Below are positions 6,187-7,769 of a stretch of DNA of 7,769 nt, piece after piece. Numbering within the stretch: the stretch's first letter is position 1; every line of letters starts with the position of its first letter. The DNA is from UBA5972 sp964466385 (GTDB lineage Bacteria > Pseudomonadota > Alphaproteobacteria > Rhodobacterales > Rhodobacteraceae): positions 1 through 7,769 of the forward strand of contig CAYXNM010000121.1 of NCBI GenBank assembly GCA_964466385.1, given 5' to 3'. Position numbers and translations under genes: made by a program. Below the pieces are notes generated by a model. That model did no database searches and was not told the origin of the DNA. It saw only the letters and a list, made by a program, of their open reading frames with translations.

Positions 6187-6215
6187 ATGTTAGCGGGACG
6201 ATTGATGCGAGGCAA
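6187..6215 (-). promoter_or_regulatory. Candidate sigma-70-type promoter of dgkA
   Basis: On the minus strand TTGCCT (6215-6210) and TAACAT (6192-6187) are separated by exactly 17 bp, each matching the sigma-70 consensus at 4 of 6 positions. Transcription would begin near 6180, giving a leader of about 35 nt before the ATG at 6145. The -35 element overlaps the ribosome binding site of the divergent HDAC-like gene (GAGG, 6209-6212). Chance occurrence cannot be excluded. Confidence 0.4.
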
Positions 6216-6218
6216 ACA

Positions 6219-7325
6219 ATGAAATCCACGGGCTTTTTCTGGGACGAACGCTGTTTCTGGCACGCGGGCGGGAATTATACGCTGACCATGCCGATTGGTG
6301 GAAATGTTCAGCCACTGGCCGCCGGTGGCCTGCCGGAAAACCCGGAAACCAAACGGCGGTTGAAGAACCTGATGGATGTGACCGGGCTTTTAGGCGAACT
6401 CGACAGCCAAAGCGCTGCGCCCGCATCACAAGCGGAACTGGCGCGGGTCCACCCGATCCCATTCCTTGAGAAATTCAAAGGCCTGTCAGATGCGGGCGGG
6501 GGGGAACTGGGCCTCAGAACGCCGTTTGCGCAAGGCGGGTACGAGATTGCCGCCCTGTCCGCCGGTCTTGCCCTGAACGCAGTCAAAGCGGTTCTGTCAG
6601 GCAATCTGAAGAACGCCTACGCCCTGTCGCGCCCACCCGGACATCATTGCCTGCCAGAGTTTCCCAACGGCTTTTGCCTGCTGGCCAACATTGCCATCGC
6701 AATCAAGGCGGCCTTTGCCCAACAGCCCGGCCTGCGCGTGGCGGTGCTCGATTGGGACGTTCACCACGGCAACGGGACCGAGCAGATATTCTATGATCGC
6801 GATGACGTGCTGACGATTTCGGTCCATCAGAAGCACAATTATCCGCTGGACAGCGGGGATACGTCCGACCGGGGAAAAGGCACCGGGCTGGGGCACAATA
6901 TAAACATCCCTTTGCCGCCGGGCTGTGGAGATGCGACCTATCTTTACGCCCTGGACAGGATTGCAGCGCCTGCAATCCGGCGGTTTGCCCCCGATATCAT
7001 TATCGTCGCCTGCGGGTTTGACGCGTCCCCCTTTGATCCATTGGCCCATATGCTGGTGTCAGCCGGTGGTTTTGCCGAGATGACGCGACGCGTGATGGGG
7101 CTGGCGGCTGATCTGTGCGGGGACAAGGTGGTGATGGTGCATGAAGGCGGCTATTCGGAAGCTTACGTTCCCTTTTGCGGTCACGCGGTGATTGCCGCGC
7201 TTGCCGAGAGTGAAACCGATGCAGGCGACCCTTTGCTGGCTGCCGCAACCGCACGCCAGCCCGACGAACGGATGCAGGCGTTTCATCGCGAGTTGGTGGA
7301 CGAGATGGCGGCGGAGATCGCGTGA
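6219..7325 (+). CDS. Class II histone deacetylase-like zinc amidohydrolase
   Basis: A 368-aa arginase/deacetylase-fold enzyme; bacterial relatives remove acetyl or similar acyl groups from polyamines, amides or acetyl-lysine. Catalytic features are complete: RPPGHH (138-143) with the His pair, the zinc ligands Asp180 and His182 in LDWDVHHGNGT, third ligand Asp268 in CGFDASPFDP, and the transition-state Tyr312 in HEGGYSEAY. The N-terminus TGFFWDERCFWHAGG resembles bacterial proteins annotated as class II HDACs. GAGG (6209-6212) lies 6 nt before ATG 6219, which fixes the start; the open frame extends to 6117 but overlaps dgkA. Cytosolic, no signal peptide. It is not in a visible operon: dgkA diverges upstream and 302 bp of non-coding DNA follows, so context gives no clue to the substrate. 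Histone substrates are not expected in a bacterium. Confidence 0.93.
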   Translation: MKSTGFFWDERCFWHAGGNYTLTMPIGGNVQPLAAGGLPENPETKRRLKNLMDVTGLLGELDSQSAAPASQAELARVHPIPFLEKFKGLSDAGGGELGLRTPFAQGGYEIAALSAGLALNAVKAVLSGNLKNAYALSRPPGHHCLPEFPNGFCLLANIAIAIKAAFAQQPGLRVAVLDWDVHHGNGTEQIFYDRDDVLTISVHQKHNYPLDSGDTSDRGKGTGLGHNINIPLPPGCGDATYLYALDRIAAPAIRRFAPDIIIVACGFDASPFDPLAHMLVSAGGFAEMTRRVMGLAADLCGDKVVMVHEGGYSEAYVPFCGHAVIAALAESETDAGDPLLAAATARQPDERMQAFHRELVDEMAAEIA

Positions 7326-7377
7326 CATTAGGGCGGTGCCTGACCGCGGGCACTTTGCCAAGACAGCCCGGAACAAA

Positions 7378-7427
7378 GGCGCCCTGCGCCGCCGGGCAGC
7401 GCCCGACCGCCCCAATGGGCGGGCGCT
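7378..7427. repeat. GC-rich palindromic cluster, possible dispersed intergenic repeat
   Basis: GGCGC-CCT-GCGCC (7378-7390) and CGGGC-AGC-GCCCG (7393-7405) are short stems with 3-nt loops. The strongest stem pairs AGCGCCC plus GCCC (7398-7404, 7409-7412) with GGGCGGGCGCT (7417-7427) around a CAAT loop, with GACC bulged at 7405-7408; ATTT follows. The last two stems share bases, so they are alternatives. From memory, similar GC-rich palindromes recur between genes in roseobacter genomes, which suggests a REP-like element. It might instead act as a transcript-end structure for the HDAC gene. Both readings are inference. Confidence 0.4.
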
Positions 7428-7528
7428 ATTTCGACGCTCACAGATCTAAGCGGGCACAGATTGTGCGAAAGCATAAAGTGGCACCGTCACCGGTATCAGC
7501 GCCCACCCGCGCTCGGGCGAAGCCCTCT

Positions 7529-7546
7529 GTTGTGAGGGACCACAAC
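7529..7546. promoter_or_regulatory. GTTGTG-N6-CACAAC dyad upstream of scoA (candidate operator)
   Basis: Perfect 6-bp arms at 7529-7534 and 7541-7546 with a 6-bp spacer, an 18-bp dyad whose centre is about 90 bp before the scoA ATG. The size fits a site for a dimeric activator or repressor of ketone-body metabolism. The regulator is not in the window. Confidence 0.4.
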
Positions 7547-7554
7547 CAACATGC

Positions 7555-7593
7555 CGCAACCGCGGCTTATTGACTCCTCCCGCGCCGGTTGCG
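7555..7593. promoter_or_regulatory. CGCAACC / GGTTGCG spaced inverted repeat flanking a TTGACT element
   Basis: CGCAACC (7555-7561) and GGTTGCG (7587-7593) are exact reverse complements 32 bp apart start to start, about three helical turns, and enclose the -35-like TTGACT (7570-7575). A GCCGC-GCGGC stem (7554-7566) overlaps the left half. It could be paired half-sites controlling scoA transcription or an RNA stem in its leader. Confidence 0.35.
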
Positions 7594-7617
7594 AAACACA
7601 TATCAGAGCGTTTTCCC

Positions 7618-7623
7618 GGAGGA
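7618..7623 (+). promoter_or_regulatory. Ribosome binding site of scoA
   Basis: GGAGGA ends 4 nt before the ATG at 7628. This strong site sets the start of the partial CoA-transferase gene. Confidence 0.8.
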
Positions 7624-7627
7624 TAAC

Positions 7628-7769
7628 ATGCAGAAAATCTATCCAACCGCAGCCGAGGCGCTAGACGGCCTCCTATTTGACGGCATGCTGATTGCCGCGG
7701 GCGGTTTTGGCCTTTGCGGCATTCCTGAACTGCTGATCGCCGCCATTCATGATGCGGGCACGCGCGATT
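7628..7769 (+). CDS. scoA: 3-oxoacid (succinyl-CoA:acetoacetate) CoA-transferase subunit A, partial
   Basis: The first 47 codons of a family I CoA-transferase alpha subunit, cut by the window end (full-length proteins are about 235 aa). The N-terminus reads MQKIYPTAAEALDGLLFDGM followed by LIAAGGFGLCGIPELLIAAI. The GGFGLCGIPE segment is the CoA-binding glycine loop in the form typical of ScoA, and differs from the AtoD and PcaI forms I remember (GGFMGIGTP and GGFGTAGMP). With a B subunit, expected just beyond the window, it would move CoA from succinyl-CoA to acetoacetate, feeding ketone bodies and poly-hydroxybutyrate breakdown products into central metabolism. A strong ribosome binding site and a long upstream region with dyads suggest it is the first gene of its own operon. 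Confidence 0.88.
   Translation, partial: MQKIYPTAAEALDGLLFDGMLIAAGGFGLCGIPELLIAAIHDAGTRD

Larger units (their letters stand above)
7326..7627. other. 302-bp intergenic region with several inverted repeats
   Basis: No convincing gene here: the open frames across it have no ribosome binding site and no recognisable product. From left to right it holds a weak GCGGT/ACCGC stem (7333-7347) just after the HDAC stop, a cluster of GC-rich hairpins (7378-7427), a small GCACA-GAT-TGTGC dyad (7454-7466), a CACAGAT direct repeat (7439 and 7455), and two dyads nearer the CoA-transferase gene. A TTGACT at 7570-7575 looks like a -35 element, but no good -10 lies 16-18 bp beyond. None of the hairpins is followed by a strong T run, so an intrinsic terminator for the HDAC gene is not clear. 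Confidence 0.6.

Noticed and set aside
7322..7573. 83-codon plus-strand frame in the gap after the HDAC gene
   Set aside because: Arg/Pro/Ala-rich translation of a palindrome-rich segment, no ribosome binding site and no family resemblance.
7326..7627. A possible xseB (exonuclease VII small subunit) gene after the HDAC gene, as remembered from some Rhodobacterales
   Set aside because: No frame here encodes an XseB-like sequence. This class II-type HDAC is probably a different paralogue from the one linked to xseB, so its absence is not a deletion.
7446..7646. 66-codon minus-strand frame ending in the same gap
   Set aside because: It starts inside scoA, overlaps its ribosome binding site and yields no recognisable protein.
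1..7769. CRISPR arrays, tRNA or rRNA genes, insertion sequences, defence or toxin-antitoxin genes
   Set aside because: No regularly spaced repeats, no cloverleaf-like segments, no transposase or nuclease motifs and no paired terminal repeats were seen.

Overview
This is ordinary-looking chromosomal DNA from a GC-rich alphaproteobacterium, most likely a member of the Rhodobacterales (Roseobacter group). The indications are strongly GC-biased third codon positions, a bacterial SUV3-type RNA helicase preceded by a secreted TPR protein, a small integral-membrane diacylglycerol kinase, a class II histone-deacetylase-like amidohydrolase and a ScoA-type CoA-transferase. The taxonomic call rests on remembered family and synteny patterns, not on a search. 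Coding density is high. I see no rRNA, tRNA, CRISPR array, transposase, phage gene or toxin-antitoxin pair.

Left block, minus strand (1-3359): a TPR protein with a signal peptide is followed after 28 bp by a 911-aa SUV3-like DEAD/H-type RNA helicase with a long Pro/Ala/Lys-rich tail. Only 5 bp beyond the helicase stop lies what looks like the first codons of another gene, cut by the window edge. These read as one transcript running leftward.

Middle block, plus strand (3431-4935): a 96-aa SCP2-type lipid-binding protein, an alpha/beta hydrolase of the lysophospholipase L2 (PldB) type starting 1 nt after the SCP2 stop, and a conserved-looking 80-aa protein of unknown function. This is a compact, probably co-transcribed lipid-related cassette. 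The 71-bp gap between the two divergent blocks holds a 7-3-7 inverted repeat.

Right block: a YggU/DUF167 protein (minus) and a GNAT acetyltransferase (plus) diverge from a gap containing a striking 30-bp imperfect dyad at 5211-5240. The GNAT gene runs tail-to-tail into dgkA (minus), with an 18-bp overlap of their 3' ends. dgkA diverges from a class II HDAC-like gene (plus, 6219-7325). A 302-bp non-coding gap follows, with GC-rich hairpins near the HDAC end and two inverted repeats near the far end, leading to a ScoA-type CoA-transferase subunit A gene that is cut by the window end.

I do not see a clearly new multi-gene system. The most useful observations are regulatory: the 5211-5240 dyad, which probably means the YggU start is a TTG at 5197; the dyads upstream of scoA; and the 3393-3409 repeat. 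The SCP2-lipase-unknown cassette is the best place to look for unassigned protein function.
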